Shown: positions 25,171 through 34,156, counted from the stretch's first letter. The stretch is 48,881 nucleotides of DNA from Cyclobacterium sp. (GCF_014762705.1 NZ_JABURL010000018.1:1-48881); one strand, 5' to 3'. The notes: generated by a model from the letters alone, not told the origin. Numbers and translations are program-made.

Positions 25171-25902
25171 ATGAAAGCAAAAATGTTAAACTACTTAAGC
25201 AACAACGGCACCTGGAGAAAGGCATGGATACTAATCCTATTGCCTTTTACTTTTTCCTGTTTGGATACCGATCAGGAAAACATTGACAATACCCCTACGG
25301 CCTATGTCTCTTTTTTCAATGGGACCAGCGCAGACAATGAAATCAAAATTGAGGTAGATGACAGGGTTTATGACCGGAAGTCATTTGATTTTGGTCAGTA
25401 TATTGATTATTGGTATTTCTATACCGGGGAAAGAGATTTCTCCTTTAAAGATCCTGAAACACAGGAATCCGTATTGGATACCACCGTCAATCTGGAAATA
25501 GAAAAAGTATATTCCTTTTTTATGACAGAAGATGGATCACAAGTCAAAACCATTTTCACCGAAGACAGCCTCAAAACACCTGATTCCGGTAAAGCTTTGA
25601 TCCGTTTGGTGCACCTTTCATCAGACAGCCCCGAAGTAAGTGTCTACCAAAGGGATGAAGATGACCCACTGATCGGTGATCAATCCTTTATGGATATCAC
25701 GGATTTTGTACCTGTGGACATGGGGGAAACGGACCTTTTTATAAGATCCAATGACAACAGCGAGGAGCTGGCCAGAATCAACGATATCCATCTTCGGGAA
25801 GGGAGAATTTACACCCTTATCATCAGAGGAAAGGTGCAAGCCGACAGCAATTCTGCAGACGCCTTGCGCTTACAACTGATCAGAAACTACCCCAACTATT
25901 AA
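25171..25902 (+). CDS. DUF4397-type lipoprotein, 243 aa
   Basis: A lipoprotein signal is visible, with Cys30 in the box PFTFSC. The mature protein is beta-rich and shows the DUF4397 pattern, including AYVSFFNGTSADNEIKIEVDD near the start and GKALIRLVHLSSDSPEVSVYQ in the middle, where VHLSPDAP-like sequence is the family hallmark. It should be an envelope-anchored Ig-like domain protein with an unknown ligand. Single gene ending at a hairpin terminator. Confidence 0.85.
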   Translation: MKAKMLNYLSNNGTWRKAWILILLPFTFSCLDTDQENIDNTPTAYVSFFNGTSADNEIKIEVDDRVYDRKSFDFGQYIDYWYFYTGERDFSFKDPETQESVLDTTVNLEIEKVYSFFMTEDGSQVKTIFTEDSLKTPDSGKALIRLVHLSSDSPEVSVYQRDEDDPLIGDQSFMDITDFVPVDMGETDLFIRSNDNSEELARINDIHLREGRIYTLIIRGKVQADSNSADALRLQLIRNYPNY

Positions 25903-25927
25903 GTACCTGATAATTTGTTTAACTATT

Positions 25928-25957
25928 AAGGCTCTCGTTTACGGGGGCCTTTTTTAT
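25928..25957 (+). terminator. hairpin terminator after the DUF4397 gene
   Basis: Stem AAGGCTC (25928-25934) / GGGCCTT (25945-25951) with one G-U pair and a 10-nt loop, followed by Ts, 26 nt downstream of the stop. Confidence 0.75.
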
Positions 25958-26036
25958 TTCAATAATTCCGGGAGTATCATCGGCATTTCAATAATAAAAA
26001 TTAATTTTGTGCTTTAAAAAATGGATCCTTAAGAAT

Positions 26037-27380
26037 ATGGTACTAACCCCACTTACTGCAATTTCATCAATTGACGGCCGTTACGCTTCAAAAACAAGCC
26101 CTCTGATGGCATACTTCTCTGAATTTGCATTGATCAGGTACAGGGTAAAAGTGGAAATCGAATATTTTATTGCCCTTTGCCAACTACCACTGCCTCAATT
26201 GAAAAGTGTGACCCAATCCCATTTTAAATCCATCCGGGAAATTGAATTGCGATTTGAAGAAAAAGATGCCCAGGCAATCAAGGACATAGAAAAAACCACC
26301 AACCACGATGTCAAGGCAGTGGAGTATTTTTTAAAGGAACGTTTCTCTTCTCTTGGACTGGAAAAAGTATCCGAATTTATCCATTTTGGTCTCACTTCAC
26401 AAGACATCAACAATACCGCTATTCCCCTAATGTATAAGAATGGCATCCAGGAAATTATCTTACCTGCAATTCTGGAAATTAAAGAAAAAATAACCAACAG
26501 ATCCACGCAATGGGATACCGTACCCATGCTGGCCAAAACGCACGGACAGCCGGCATCACCAACGCGCCTGGGCAAAGAACTTCAGGTTTTCGTAAGCCGT
26601 CTGAACGGGCAGTTGGAACTACTCCATACCATACCCTATGCGGCCAAATTCGGAGGGGCCACCGGCAACATGAATGCCCATTATGTAGCTTATCCGGAAA
26701 TCGATTGGAAAAAATTTGCGGATAATTTTGTATCTCAGAAACTTGGTCTTGACAGGAGCTTTCCTACTACCCAAATTGAGCATTATGACCATTTGGCAGC
26801 ACACATGGATGCCCTTAAAAGAATCAATACGATTTTCTTGGATTTCAGCAGGGACGTATGGCAATACATTTCAATGAACTATTTCAAACAAAGTATCAAA
26901 GCAGGGGAAGTCGGTTCTTCTGCCATGCCGCATAAAGTGAATCCAATAGACTTTGAAAATGCAGAAGGGAATTTAGGTATTGCCAATTCCCTCTTCGAAC
27001 ACCTTTCCGCTAAACTTCCCATCAGCAGACTTCAACGGGACCTTACAGATAGCACTGTACTTCGGATTTTGGGTGTGCCCCTGGCCCATATGTTAATTTC
27101 CTTGCTCTCCTTGGGTAAAGGTATAGAGAAGCTTGAACTCAACACGGACACAATCAACCATGATCTGGAAGATAATTGGGCAGTGGTAGCAGAGGCCATT
27201 CAGACAATTTTGAGAAGAGAAGGATATCCTAAACCTTATGAAGCCTTAAAAGCCCTGACCCGCACCCACCATAAAATAAGCCAAGATTCATTGAAAGATT
27301 TTATTTCAACTCTGGCTGTGACTGATGAGGTAAAAGAAGAACTGTCAAAAATAAGCCCGTTTAACTATACAGGGAAGTAA
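26037..27380 (+). CDS. purB: adenylosuccinate lyase, 447 aa
   Basis: Catalyses two beta-eliminations of purine synthesis: SAICAR to AICAR and adenylosuccinate to AMP, each releasing fumarate. The ATG at 26037 (MVLTPLTAISSIDGRY) is preferred because the E. coli-type family starts with this conserved N-terminal block; the upstream in-frame extension looks non-coding. Signature residues are GLTSQDINNT at about 118, KTHGQPASPT at 167 and the flexible catalytic loop SSAMPHKVNPIDFENAEGN at 294-312, whose second Ser is the usual general acid/base. Length is normal for the E. coli-like PurB subfamily. Single gene. Confidence 0.97.
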   Translation: MVLTPLTAISSIDGRYASKTSPLMAYFSEFALIRYRVKVEIEYFIALCQLPLPQLKSVTQSHFKSIREIELRFEEKDAQAIKDIEKTTNHDVKAVEYFLKERFSSLGLEKVSEFIHFGLTSQDINNTAIPLMYKNGIQEIILPAILEIKEKITNRSTQWDTVPMLAKTHGQPASPTRLGKELQVFVSRLNGQLELLHTIPYAAKFGGATGNMNAHYVAYPEIDWKKFADNFVSQKLGLDRSFPTTQIEHYDHLAAHMDALKRINTIFLDFSRDVWQYISMNYFKQSIKAGEVGSSAMPHKVNPIDFENAEGNLGIANSLFEHLSAKLPISRLQRDLTDSTVLRILGVPLAHMLISLLSLGKGIEKLELNTDTINHDLEDNWAVVAEAIQTILRREGYPKPYEALKALTRTHHKISQDSLKDFISTLAVTDEVKEELSKISPFNYTGK

Positions 27381-27711
27381 AAACAAGGATTTATAATCCA
27401 ATTTCATCGACCAAAACTTGACTTTTGTTAATTAAAAATAGAATTTTAATGTTTGTGGCCCTTCAGAAATCATTGGTCTATCAAAACAAAATTTTATTGA
27501 GTGATAAATTGAAATAATTTATTACTGGGGATTTATTTTTTAAATCGACAAATCGGTGAACCCTTTTGTATAAAATTTGCTTATGTGAAACATAATGAAA
27601 AATAATATCAGTAATTTTCCGTAAATTAAATCAGTATTCAAATTCAGGTCTAATTGGTTCTTGATAGGATAATTAGCTTATATACCCATTTTACCATTAA
27701 TTTATCATGCT
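27381..27711. other. gene-free stretch between purB and the sulP-type gene
   Basis: 331 bp, AT-rich. I see no conserved ORF, RNA or clear terminator. It must hold the promoter of the SulP-type gene; a TATAAAATTTGC at about 27570-27581 is a loose match for the -7 region. Confidence 0.5.
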
Positions 27712-29280
27712 ATGTTGAATAAAAAAGGATATTTTTCACATTTAGGATCGGATTTACCTGCCGGGCTGGTTGTTTTTTTGGTGGCGCTACCCCTTTGTCT
27801 TGGCATCGCCCTTTCTTCTGGAGCACCGTTGTTTTCAGGAGTAATTGCAGGAATTGTAGGTGGTATTGTTGTAGGATTCTTATCTGGCTCACATACCGCT
27901 GTATCAGGTCCTGCTGCAGGCCTTACGGTTATCGTATTGAATGCCATTGAGGACTTGCAGGCGTACGAACTCTTTTTAACGGCTTTGGTCATCGCAGGTA
28001 TCATCCAATTTGTCCTGGGAATAATTAAAGCAGGAGTAATTGGCTATTATTTCCCAACTTCGGTCATCAAAGGAATGCTGGCGGGGATTGGCATCATACT
28101 GATTATCAAACAAATACCATTTGTTTTTGGTACTAACTCAAGCGAACTGGTAGAAGATTTTATTCCCCTGGTAAATGATCTGGAAGCCGTACTCGCCTTA
28201 CAATCTTTAAGTGAAACCATTAATTTCGGTGCCGTTATCATAGCTGCTGTATCCTTGTTTATTCTGATTTTCTGGGAAAAACCTGTAATTAAAAATCACC
28301 GTTTCCTACAATTTATTCCCGGCCCATTACTGGCAGTTCTATTGAGCATTGGGATAAACAAAATCTTTAAATTCCTCATACCCGGTAGCGGTCTCTATGT
28401 TGATGCCCAGGATAAGGTAACTCTTCCTGAAATATCCGGATTTTCAAGCCTTGGAGAGCATCTGTTCTTTCCTGATTTTTCCGGGGTGTTTAATCCCGAA
28501 GTTTGGGTTATTGCCATCACGATTGCCATCATCGCCAGCCTGGAAACGCTTTTATGTTTGGAAGCTTCAGATAAAATTGATCCACAAAAGCGGGTTTCCC
28601 CGCCCAATCGGGAACTATTGGCTCAGGGAGCAGGAAATTTCGTCAACGGATTGGTAGGCGGAATGCCGATTACAGCTGTAATCGTAAGAAGTTCCGCAAA
28701 TATCAATTCCGGCGCAAAAACCAAAATGTCAGCAGTATTCCACGGCTTATTGCTGCTTACCAGTGTCTTGTTGATACCCAATTTATTGAATTTGATTCCA
28801 CTTGCCAGTTTGGCTGCGATTCTCCTGGTTATAGGTTATAAGCTTGCTAAAATATCTCTTTTTAAATCCATGTATAAATTGGGTTGGGACCAGTTCCTGC
28901 CTTTTCTGATTACCATTTTAGGTATCGTCTTCTTTGATTTGCTAAAAGGTATCGGCATGGGCATGATTGTCGGAATAGTGTATATTTTGAAAAGGAATTA
29001 TAAAAATTCACACGTCTTCAAAGATTCCAGAGAAGACGACGAATCCATCATCCATATTATTCTTGCCGAAGAGGTGAGCTTCCTAAATAAGGGATCGCTG
29101 ATCAAAACCCTCAAGGAAGTAGGCGAAAACAAGAAGGTCATTATAGATGGAAGCAATTCAAAAATCATCGATTATGATGTGATTGAAGTCATCAAGGATT
29201 TTCAGGTCAACGCCAAAGAAAAAAACATCACCGTTGAGGTAATTAATATCGATAAAGAAAACACAACTGTATTGAACTAA
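27712..29280 (+). CDS. SulP/SLC26-family anion transporter with STAS-like tail, 522 aa
   Basis: Inner-membrane transporter with about 12-14 spans. The SulP N-terminus (DLPAGLVVFLVALPLCLGIALSSGAPLFSGVIAGI) and the GSHTAVSGPAAGLTVIV block define the substrate pocket. A second signature lies at about 330 (NGLVGGMPITAVIVRSSANINSGAKTKMSAVFHG). The cytosolic C-terminal about 95 residues resemble a STAS domain (KVIIDGSNSKIIDYDVIEVI). Possible substrates are sulfate or bicarbonate; SulP proteins of this Bacteroidota subgroup are often annotated as bicarbonate or sulfate carriers, but the sequence alone does not settle it. No carbonic anhydrase is adjacent. Single gene ending at a strong terminator. 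Confidence 0.9.
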   Translation: MLNKKGYFSHLGSDLPAGLVVFLVALPLCLGIALSSGAPLFSGVIAGIVGGIVVGFLSGSHTAVSGPAAGLTVIVLNAIEDLQAYELFLTALVIAGIIQFVLGIIKAGVIGYYFPTSVIKGMLAGIGIILIIKQIPFVFGTNSSELVEDFIPLVNDLEAVLALQSLSETINFGAVIIAAVSLFILIFWEKPVIKNHRFLQFIPGPLLAVLLSIGINKIFKFLIPGSGLYVDAQDKVTLPEISGFSSLGEHLFFPDFSGVFNPEVWVIAITIAIIASLETLLCLEASDKIDPQKRVSPPNRELLAQGAGNFVNGLVGGMPITAVIVRSSANINSGAKTKMSAVFHGLLLLTSVLLIPNLLNLIPLASLAAILLVIGYKLAKISLFKSMYKLGWDQFLPFLITILGIVFFDLLKGIGMGMIVGIVYILKRNYKNSHVFKDSREDDESIIHIILAEEVSFLNKGSLIKTLKEVGENKKVIIDGSNSKIIDYDVIEVIKDFQVNAKEKNITVEVINIDKENTTVLN

Positions 29281-29284
29281 CATT

Positions 29285-29322
29285 AGGCCCTCCAATATCC
29301 GTATTGGAGGGCCTTTTTTTTA
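29285..29322 (+). terminator. strong hairpin terminator after the sulP-type gene
   Basis: A perfect 13-bp stem (29285-29297 with 29302-29314) with a 4-nt TCCG loop and a run of Ts. It lies 4 nt after the stop. On the minus strand it is not followed by a U-tract, so it serves mainly the plus strand. Confidence 0.93.
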
Positions 29323-29325
29323 CTA

Positions 29326-31386
29326 CTATTTTTTTAAGTCGGCTAATTCGCTATCAAGAAAAGGAATAATCAGGTGCCATTTCTCCCCATCCTGTCTGAT
29401 TTCCAATTCCACCATTTCATTATTCTCAGATAAAATCCTAGCATCAGTTATCACACCCTCTTCTTTGGAGGGTACCAACAGCCAGACCAAATTGGTAGAT
29501 TTCTCAATATTCGTCTGGTAAGTGCTGACGGTATTGGGTTCAAATAAATTATACTCCGGGCTGTACCATCCCTGTATTTCAGGAGTTTCCTGACCCTTAA
29601 TCATCTGCACTACGTGGTTCAGATTGTCACCCACAGGCATGATGGCCAAATTCCCCTCCTGGTATTTGCCTGTAAACTGAAGCTTGTCCTGGCTTAGCCT
29701 GACATCCGGATGCCAGTGCCACAAAGCCATTATTTTTCTTGGTCTATCCGTGATCACCCTGTCCACCACCACCCAAAATGCTTTGCGCACATAAAAAAGG
29801 CTGCGCACATGGGTTACTTTTCCATCCGACTCCTCAAATTGATCAAAACTTTGAGAAGCATAGTCAAAATCTGTTGCTATTTTCACATAACTCTGATCCA
29901 ATGCCTCCGCGGCATGGGTAGGGCCTGGTAGCTGTCCTTTTCCATCTATGAGCAATACATTGTGCCCCTTGCTGCTTTTGGCGTAGGGCCTGAATTTTTC
30001 TGCCACCGCACCAGTATAGGCGAACCTACCTGCATCAACCAAGAAGTCCTTTCCAAAAGCTGTCACTGAAAGATGCAATTTATCGTTGTGCTGGTGACCA
30101 CTACCCCAGGGCCCCATATCAAAAAAAGACCAATGTGCCGATGCCTCAAATCCACTTCTGGAAATCAACTGGCCGGCCCAGGGAAAAAAGAAGGAAGGCC
30201 CCTCATTTGGAGCAATACCTGCTTCTCCATTACTGGCAATGAATGCCCAGCCCGGTTCGCTAAATTTTTCGGCTCCTTCTAAAATAAGTTCCCTGTCACT
30301 TCCCCTGTCCCCGTCATTGTTAAGGATACGGTGACCGTCCGGTCTCACTGCCTTCGCAATGTACCCATACATACCCTTTATGGTTTGGGTAAAATAAGCG
30401 GGAAGTTCACGGCCCGCAGTTTCACACAAAGATTGAAAAAGTTCAAAATTATGCAGGGACACATTGTGGTAGTGGGAGGCAAGCTCAGTCTGCACTCCAT
30501 CAGGATAAACCTGATCCCGCATACTTGCTGTCATTGCGGCTATGGCATAATCCAACCAGTCTTCTGAAGCTTTGAACTCAGGAAAATAAGCGGCAATGGT
30601 CGCCAATGCAGAGATCTCCATGGTCAGCCAGTTATTGCCCCCATGAAAATTCCGGCTGTAATGGGCATGATCCGGCAGGCTGCTGAGGATTAACAAGCGG
30701 GTGGCGGGAGAAAGATATTCACTTTCCATCATGCCATAAAAAACCCTGGACCAGGCCTTGGCCCTGGCAGCAACCTCCAATCCCCGCCAAATGGATTCGT
30801 AACCTTTTTCTCCTGGATAAGGCATGCTCTTGATGATAAAATCCTTTAAAAATAAATCCATATAGCTGGCATATTTTGGATTGCCGGTTTCAAAATAGGC
30901 ATTCATCACCTGCATCAATTGACTGTGCCGATTTGAAAGCCAGGCCCACTCCCTGTCATTGTTTGGCCCCTTATAGTACCAATCCCGATGTCCATCCGGA
31001 AGCAAAGGCACTTTACCTTTCACATTCTGAATGGTGAATACGTCTTTCAAAATGGTATCTGCTTCTGCTATGGTCTTGTCAGTTGATGAAAGGGGAAGTG
31101 TTTTTCGGAGGGAACGGGCATTATCCCCTTCCCTGTAGTACTCAAGTAAGTTTTCCGCTGCCAGTACCCAGTTTCCCTGCTCTTTGGCCTCTTTCACAGC
31201 GGCCAAATCGGAATGACTCAAATCCAGGTGGTCAAAGATACCCTTAACCGTTTCCGGATAAGCCTGATACAGATCTTCAACAGTCTGGATGGATTGCCAA
31301 TCTTTCTGAGCGGATACTTCACAAACAGAAAAAAGAGTGAGAAAAAGAATCAGGAGGCAATTTTTGGATATTGAATTTTTAAGCAT
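29326..31386 (-). CDS. heparinase II/III-type polysaccharide lyase, 686 aa
   Basis: Exported enzyme. I use the ATG at 31386, as the longer frame has a GTG one codon earlier; the signal peptide ends near SVCEVSAQ. An alpha/alpha-toroid domain covers about 60-390 (DREWAWLSNRHSQLMQVMNAYFETGNPKY, then YSRNFHGGNNWLTMEISAL, then VYPDGVQTELASHYHN). A heparinase II/III-like beta-sandwich follows (GPWGSGHQHNDKLHLSVTAFGKDFLVDAGRFAYTG, with HQHNDKLH the typical metal/active-site region). Candidate catalytic residues are the conserved Asn, His and Tyr of these blocks. It should cleave uronate-containing glycans by beta-elimination; the substrate (alginate, heparin-like or other) is not clear. No SusC/SusD pair is nearby. 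Confidence 0.87.
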   Translation of the reverse strand: MLKNSISKNCLLILFLTLFSVCEVSAQKDWQSIQTVEDLYQAYPETVKGIFDHLDLSHSDLAAVKEAKEQGNWVLAAENLLEYYREGDNARSLRKTLPLSSTDKTIAEADTILKDVFTIQNVKGKVPLLPDGHRDWYYKGPNNDREWAWLSNRHSQLMQVMNAYFETGNPKYASYMDLFLKDFIIKSMPYPGEKGYESIWRGLEVAARAKAWSRVFYGMMESEYLSPATRLLILSSLPDHAHYSRNFHGGNNWLTMEISALATIAAYFPEFKASEDWLDYAIAAMTASMRDQVYPDGVQTELASHYHNVSLHNFELFQSLCETAGRELPAYFTQTIKGMYGYIAKAVRPDGHRILNNDGDRGSDRELILEGAEKFSEPGWAFIASNGEAGIAPNEGPSFFFPWAGQLISRSGFEASAHWSFFDMGPWGSGHQHNDKLHLSVTAFGKDFLVDAGRFAYTGAVAEKFRPYAKSSKGHNVLLIDGKGQLPGPTHAAEALDQSYVKIATDFDYASQSFDQFEESDGKVTHVRSLFYVRKAFWVVVDRVITDRPRKIMALWHWHPDVRLSQDKLQFTGKYQEGNLAIMPVGDNLNHVVQMIKGQETPEIQGWYSPEYNLFEPNTVSTYQTNIEKSTNLVWLLVPSKEEGVITDARILSENNEMVELEIRQDGEKWHLIIPFLDSELADLKK

Positions 31387-31463
31387 CACTTTTCAAAATT
31401 GTTGGTTATTAAATGTACTTAAAAACAGCAGAAAATACCTGACAATTCGGAATCCAAATAAAA

Positions 31464-31487
31464 AAAGCCTATCAGGTTTCACCTGAT
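31464..31487 (-). terminator. hairpin terminator after the HEAT-like gene
   Basis: Stem ATCAGGT (31471-31477) / ACCTGAT (31481-31487) with a 3-nt loop. Read on the minus strand it is followed by AGGC and a T-run, about 75 nt beyond the stop of the HEAT-like gene. Confidence 0.6.
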
Positions 31488-31562
31488 TCTTTTAATAAAA
31501 AGCTGATTATCAGTAAAAATTGAAATGTTAGTGGTGTTATAGAAAATCATAACAATTCCAAT

Positions 31563-32102
31563 TTAATCCGATAACAAATCTTCTATCTCCTTTAATATCG
31601 TTTCAGCTTCCTCCTTTTTCAACTCAAAAGCCTCGTCATGAGAGGCATTGTTCAAAAAATGCTTCCAATGCTTTTCTGCCTTTTTCAAAGTTCGGGGGCT
31701 GATATCGAATTCGGTATAATCGAGATGAACTTTGGCCAATGCAGCCGCTTTGAAATTGCCAAAAAGGTATATGCGAAACAGATCCACAAACTTTTGGCTT
31801 AAATCAAATTCTTCCAATAAAGAAACCAACCCGCCATTATGTGCATGGTTAGTGGGCTTATGAATTACGGCCAATAAAGCATCTAATGATTTGTCACTCT
31901 CTTCCGGTATCATGGACAAAGTCTTTGCCGCCAAAAAAGCCTCTTCCATATCTCCTTCGTTCATTACCTGTATCAACTTTTGACGTACCTCTGGATTTCC
32001 CATCCGCGCCAGGTGCTCCCCGTATTTCAAAGGCTCTTCCTGATCCTTGTCCAACATTTTCTCCAAAAGGCCATTGATTTTTTGTTCCGTTTCTTCAGTC
32101 AT
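31563..32102 (-). CDS. HEAT-like helical protein of unknown function, 179 aa
   Basis: No named family recognised. The sequence is almost entirely alpha-helical and acidic, with repeats resembling ARM/HEAT turns (GEHLARMGNPEVRQKLIQVMNEGDMEEAFLAAKTLSMIPEES). No signal peptide or membrane span. The C-terminus ends KKEEAETILKEIEDLLSD. Probably a cytosolic scaffold or adaptor. It is transcribed alone, between the SPFH operon terminator and its own terminator. Confidence 0.7.
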   Translation of the reverse strand: MTEETEQKINGLLEKMLDKDQEEPLKYGEHLARMGNPEVRQKLIQVMNEGDMEEAFLAAKTLSMIPEESDKSLDALLAVIHKPTNHAHNGGLVSLLEEFDLSQKFVDLFRIYLFGNFKAAALAKVHLDYTEFDISPRTLKKAEKHWKHFLNNASHDEAFELKKEEAETILKEIEDLLSD

Positions 32103-32164
32103 AAGTATAATTTTAATCGATTTAAATCTTCTTTGAAGGTGAATTTTAGTTTATTTTTCAAAAC

Positions 32165-32195
32165 AAAAAACAATCCCACAAAAATTCGGGGACTG
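32165..32195 (-). terminator. hairpin terminator of the SPFH operon
   Basis: On the minus strand CAGTCCC (32195-32189) pairs with GGGATTG (32177-32171) around an 11-nt loop with one G-U pair, followed by six Ts. It lies 50 nt after the ribbon-helix-helix gene. Confidence 0.6.
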
Positions 32196-32244
32196 TAAGA
32201 CAAATAAAACCAATTTGCTTGAAGCAAGACCCATAAATCGACCC

Positions 32245-32427
32245 TCAATCATTCTCGGAATGGTTTTGCTGGTTTTTTTTGGGAAGCCGTCCTGCTTTTT
32301 TTAAAGCATCGTGAATTAGCCACTCCAGCTGTCCGTTGGTGCTTCTGAATTCATCCGCTGCCCACTTTTCCACAGCCTTCATTAATTTCTCATCTATCCT
32401 TAGGGCGAAGGGTTTCTTTTGCGCCAT
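32245..32427 (-). CDS. Arc-like ribbon-helix-helix protein, 60 aa
   Basis: Short basic protein. The pattern KPFALRIDEKLMKAVEKWAADEFRSTNGQLEWLIHDALKKAGRL is that of an Arc/MetJ-type ribbon-helix-helix: a strand (residues 6-11) that would enter the DNA major groove, then two helices. It starts 4 nt after the PH-like gene and is the last gene of a three-gene operon with the SPFH protein. It may autoregulate the operon, or act as a DNA-binding partner; this is inference. Confidence 0.85.
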   Translation of the reverse strand: MAQKKPFALRIDEKLMKAVEKWAADEFRSTNGQLEWLIHDALKKAGRLPKKNQQNHSEND

Positions 32428-32431
32428 TTTA

Positions 32432-32914
32432 TTATTTAACTATTTTCCAATTTTCCCATGCCGCCATCAGTTCTACTGGTTTTCGAGTGCTCAATACAAA
32501 ACTACCCTTTTTCAGGTGAACCCTTATGGCATGCCTTACACTGAAGATGTAACGCCACTCCCCGCTCAGGCTATACCTGATCCCAATGCCTCCTGTTCCC
32601 CAAATTGCACGGGCAGAAACAGGCTCAATCTTCTGAATGCTCCCCCAGGAATACTTTTTCCAGGAATTGATAAAAGGCGGACTTTTAAAACTTAGCCCCC
32701 AATCATCCATCCTGATTTCCAGCTTCATCGTCAGTAACAACCAGAAAACCGAAGCCATTAACAGCATCAGCAGTGTCAGGGCTATGGTGCCCTGGAGATC
32801 TGCATCTCCGAATAGATCCTTCACCAGCAAAATGATGCCAAAAAGCAGCGAAAGAACCAGAAAAAGGGGAAGCAACCAGATTTTCCTCAAGTATTGCTCT
32901 TCCTTAAACACCAT
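32432..32914 (-). CDS. two-span membrane protein with PH-like domain, 160 aa
   Basis: Two membrane spans lie at about 12-32 and 42-62. The C-terminal about 95 residues form a beta-rich domain with the sequence character of bacterial PH folds (RMDDWGLSFKSPPFINSWKKYSWGSIQKIEPV, then GIGIRYSLSGEWRYIFS, closing AWENWKIVK). It begins 3 nt after the SPFH gene and ends 4 nt before the ribbon-helix-helix gene, so the three are one operon. It likely works beside the SPFH membrane scaffold; no enzymatic motif is seen. Confidence 0.75.
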   Translation of the reverse strand: MVFKEEQYLRKIWLLPLFLVLSLLFGIILLVKDLFGDADLQGTIALTLLMLLMASVFWLLLTMKLEIRMDDWGLSFKSPPFINSWKKYSWGSIQKIEPVSARAIWGTGGIGIRYSLSGEWRYIFSVRHAIRVHLKKGSFVLSTRKPVELMAAWENWKIVK

Positions 32915-32917
32915 GTT

Positions 32918-33766
32918 TTATGGATTGAGGGTTCCTACATTCACCACCGGGCTGGCATTTTTATCCGAGCAAAGCACCACCATCAGGTTGCTTACCATAG
33001 CCGCTTTCTTCTCGTCCTCAAAATCGATGATTCCCTTGATTTTCAAATCTTCAAGTGCCATCTCAACCATGCCAACCGCCCCATCTACAATCATTCTTCT
33101 TGCTGCAACAATGGCTGTTGCCTGTTGCCTTTGCAACATGGCGGAAGCTATCTCCGAGGAGTATGCCAAATGGGAAATCCTGGCTTCGATCACTTTTATA
33201 CCGGCATGTTGCAAGCGGTCACTGATTTCATCCTCAAGAGATTTATTTACATCCTCCACTCCGGAGCGCAGGGTTACTTCCGCATGTTCATCCTCAAAAT
33301 TGTCATAAGGATAGGTTCCTGCCATTTTTCTCACCGCAGCATCTGCCTGCAAGTGTACAAAATTTTCATAGTCGTCCACATCAAAGGAAGCCTTGAAGGT
33401 ATCCTCCACCTGCCAGACCACAATGGTACCCACCATTACCGGGTTACCGATTTTGTCATTCACCTTTAATGGTTTGTTTTCAAAATTCCTTACACGCAGC
33501 GAAATTTTCTTTTTGCTCATAAAGGGATTGACCCAAAAAAAACCATCTGCCTTAACAGTACCTTTGTAGGAACCGAAAAGGAGAAGCACCATGGCTTTAT
33601 TGGGCTCAACTATGAAAAACCCGGGTAGAACAAGGAAAAACACAAGTGCCGCAGGAAGGGCTAAAATAAAGGCTTTTACCGCAAAGGCAAAAATCGTGAG
33701 GGCAAGAATGCCAATAGCTACCAGAATTAACAGGTATCCGGATTGGGGTTTGATTGTTTTTTCCAT
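32918..33766 (-). CDS. SPFH/band-7 domain membrane protein, 282 aa
   Basis: Two hydrophobic segments (about 9-30 and 32-52) anchor the protein at the N-terminus. The SPFH domain runs from about 55 to 210 (FFIVEPNKAMVLLLFGSYKGTVKADGFFWVNPFMSKKKISLRVRNFE, then VVWQVEDTFKASFDVDDYENFVHLQADAAVRKMAG). A helical region follows (SEIASAMLQRQQATAIVAARRMIVDGAVGMVEMALEDL), as in stomatin/flotillin proteins that build membrane microdomain scaffolds. First gene of a tight operon with the PH-like and ribbon-helix-helix proteins. The 708-bp region upstream also serves the divergent tricorn-type gene. Confidence 0.92.
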   Translation of the reverse strand: MEKTIKPQSGYLLILVAIGILALTIFAFAVKAFILALPAALVFFLVLPGFFIVEPNKAMVLLLFGSYKGTVKADGFFWVNPFMSKKKISLRVRNFENKPLKVNDKIGNPVMVGTIVVWQVEDTFKASFDVDDYENFVHLQADAAVRKMAGTYPYDNFEDEHAEVTLRSGVEDVNKSLEDEISDRLQHAGIKVIEARISHLAYSSEIASAMLQRQQATAIVAARRMIVDGAVGMVEMALEDLKIKGIIDFEDEKKAAMVSNLMVVLCSDKNASPVVNVGTLNP

Positions 33767-34050
33767 ATTGATTTAATATTATTTTGATATCATTTCAATT
33801 ATACGGAAAATTTTTTATTTGGTTTGGTTTAGCTGTGTTTATTATAATAGTTCAAACCCAATACCATCTGGCTTTTACTATTTTTCTAAGCTGCATAGGA
33901 TTGCCCAATCCTGTCTGGAATAACCCGGAAAACAAGAATTAATCCGGGTGACCATTCTTTTTACCAACCTGAATAAAACATAGGGAAAGTCTAACTTAAC
34001 CCTGCGCTATTTGAATAAAGTGAAAATTAGGTGGTTGGTTCAGGAAAGCT

Positions 34051-34087
34051 TGTCCGAAAGTGGAACATGAGTGTCCGGTTACAGAAC
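34051..34087. promoter_or_regulatory. 21-bp-spaced direct repeat, candidate activator site
   Basis: TGTCCG-N6-GAAC occurs twice, at 34051-34066 and 34072-34087, exactly 21 bp (two helical turns) apart. Each unit is an imperfect dyad. The repeats end 53 bp upstream of a TGGCAC box, a position typical of sites bound by sigma-54 enhancer-binding activators. The binding protein is unknown. Confidence 0.45.
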
Positions 34088-34140
34088 CCTTAAGCATAAT
34101 CTCGAGAGATAAAGTACTGATAATGTGACTGATAAAAAAA

Positions 34141-34156
34141 TGGCACTATACTGGAT
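34141..34156 (+). promoter_or_regulatory. possible sigma-54 promoter of the tricorn-type gene
   Basis: A perfect -24 box TGGCAC at 34141-34146, then five bases and TGGA at 34152-34155 where TTGC is expected; the critical G of the -12 box is kept but the C is not. The mRNA would have a 5' leader of about 310 nt. The weak -12 box limits confidence. Confidence 0.35.

Noticed and set aside
33975-34095. Fragments similar to RNase P conserved blocks (GGGAAAGTCT, ACAGAACCC)
   Set aside because: The blocks are too close together and the core regions between them are absent; the sequence is better explained as a repeat-containing promoter.
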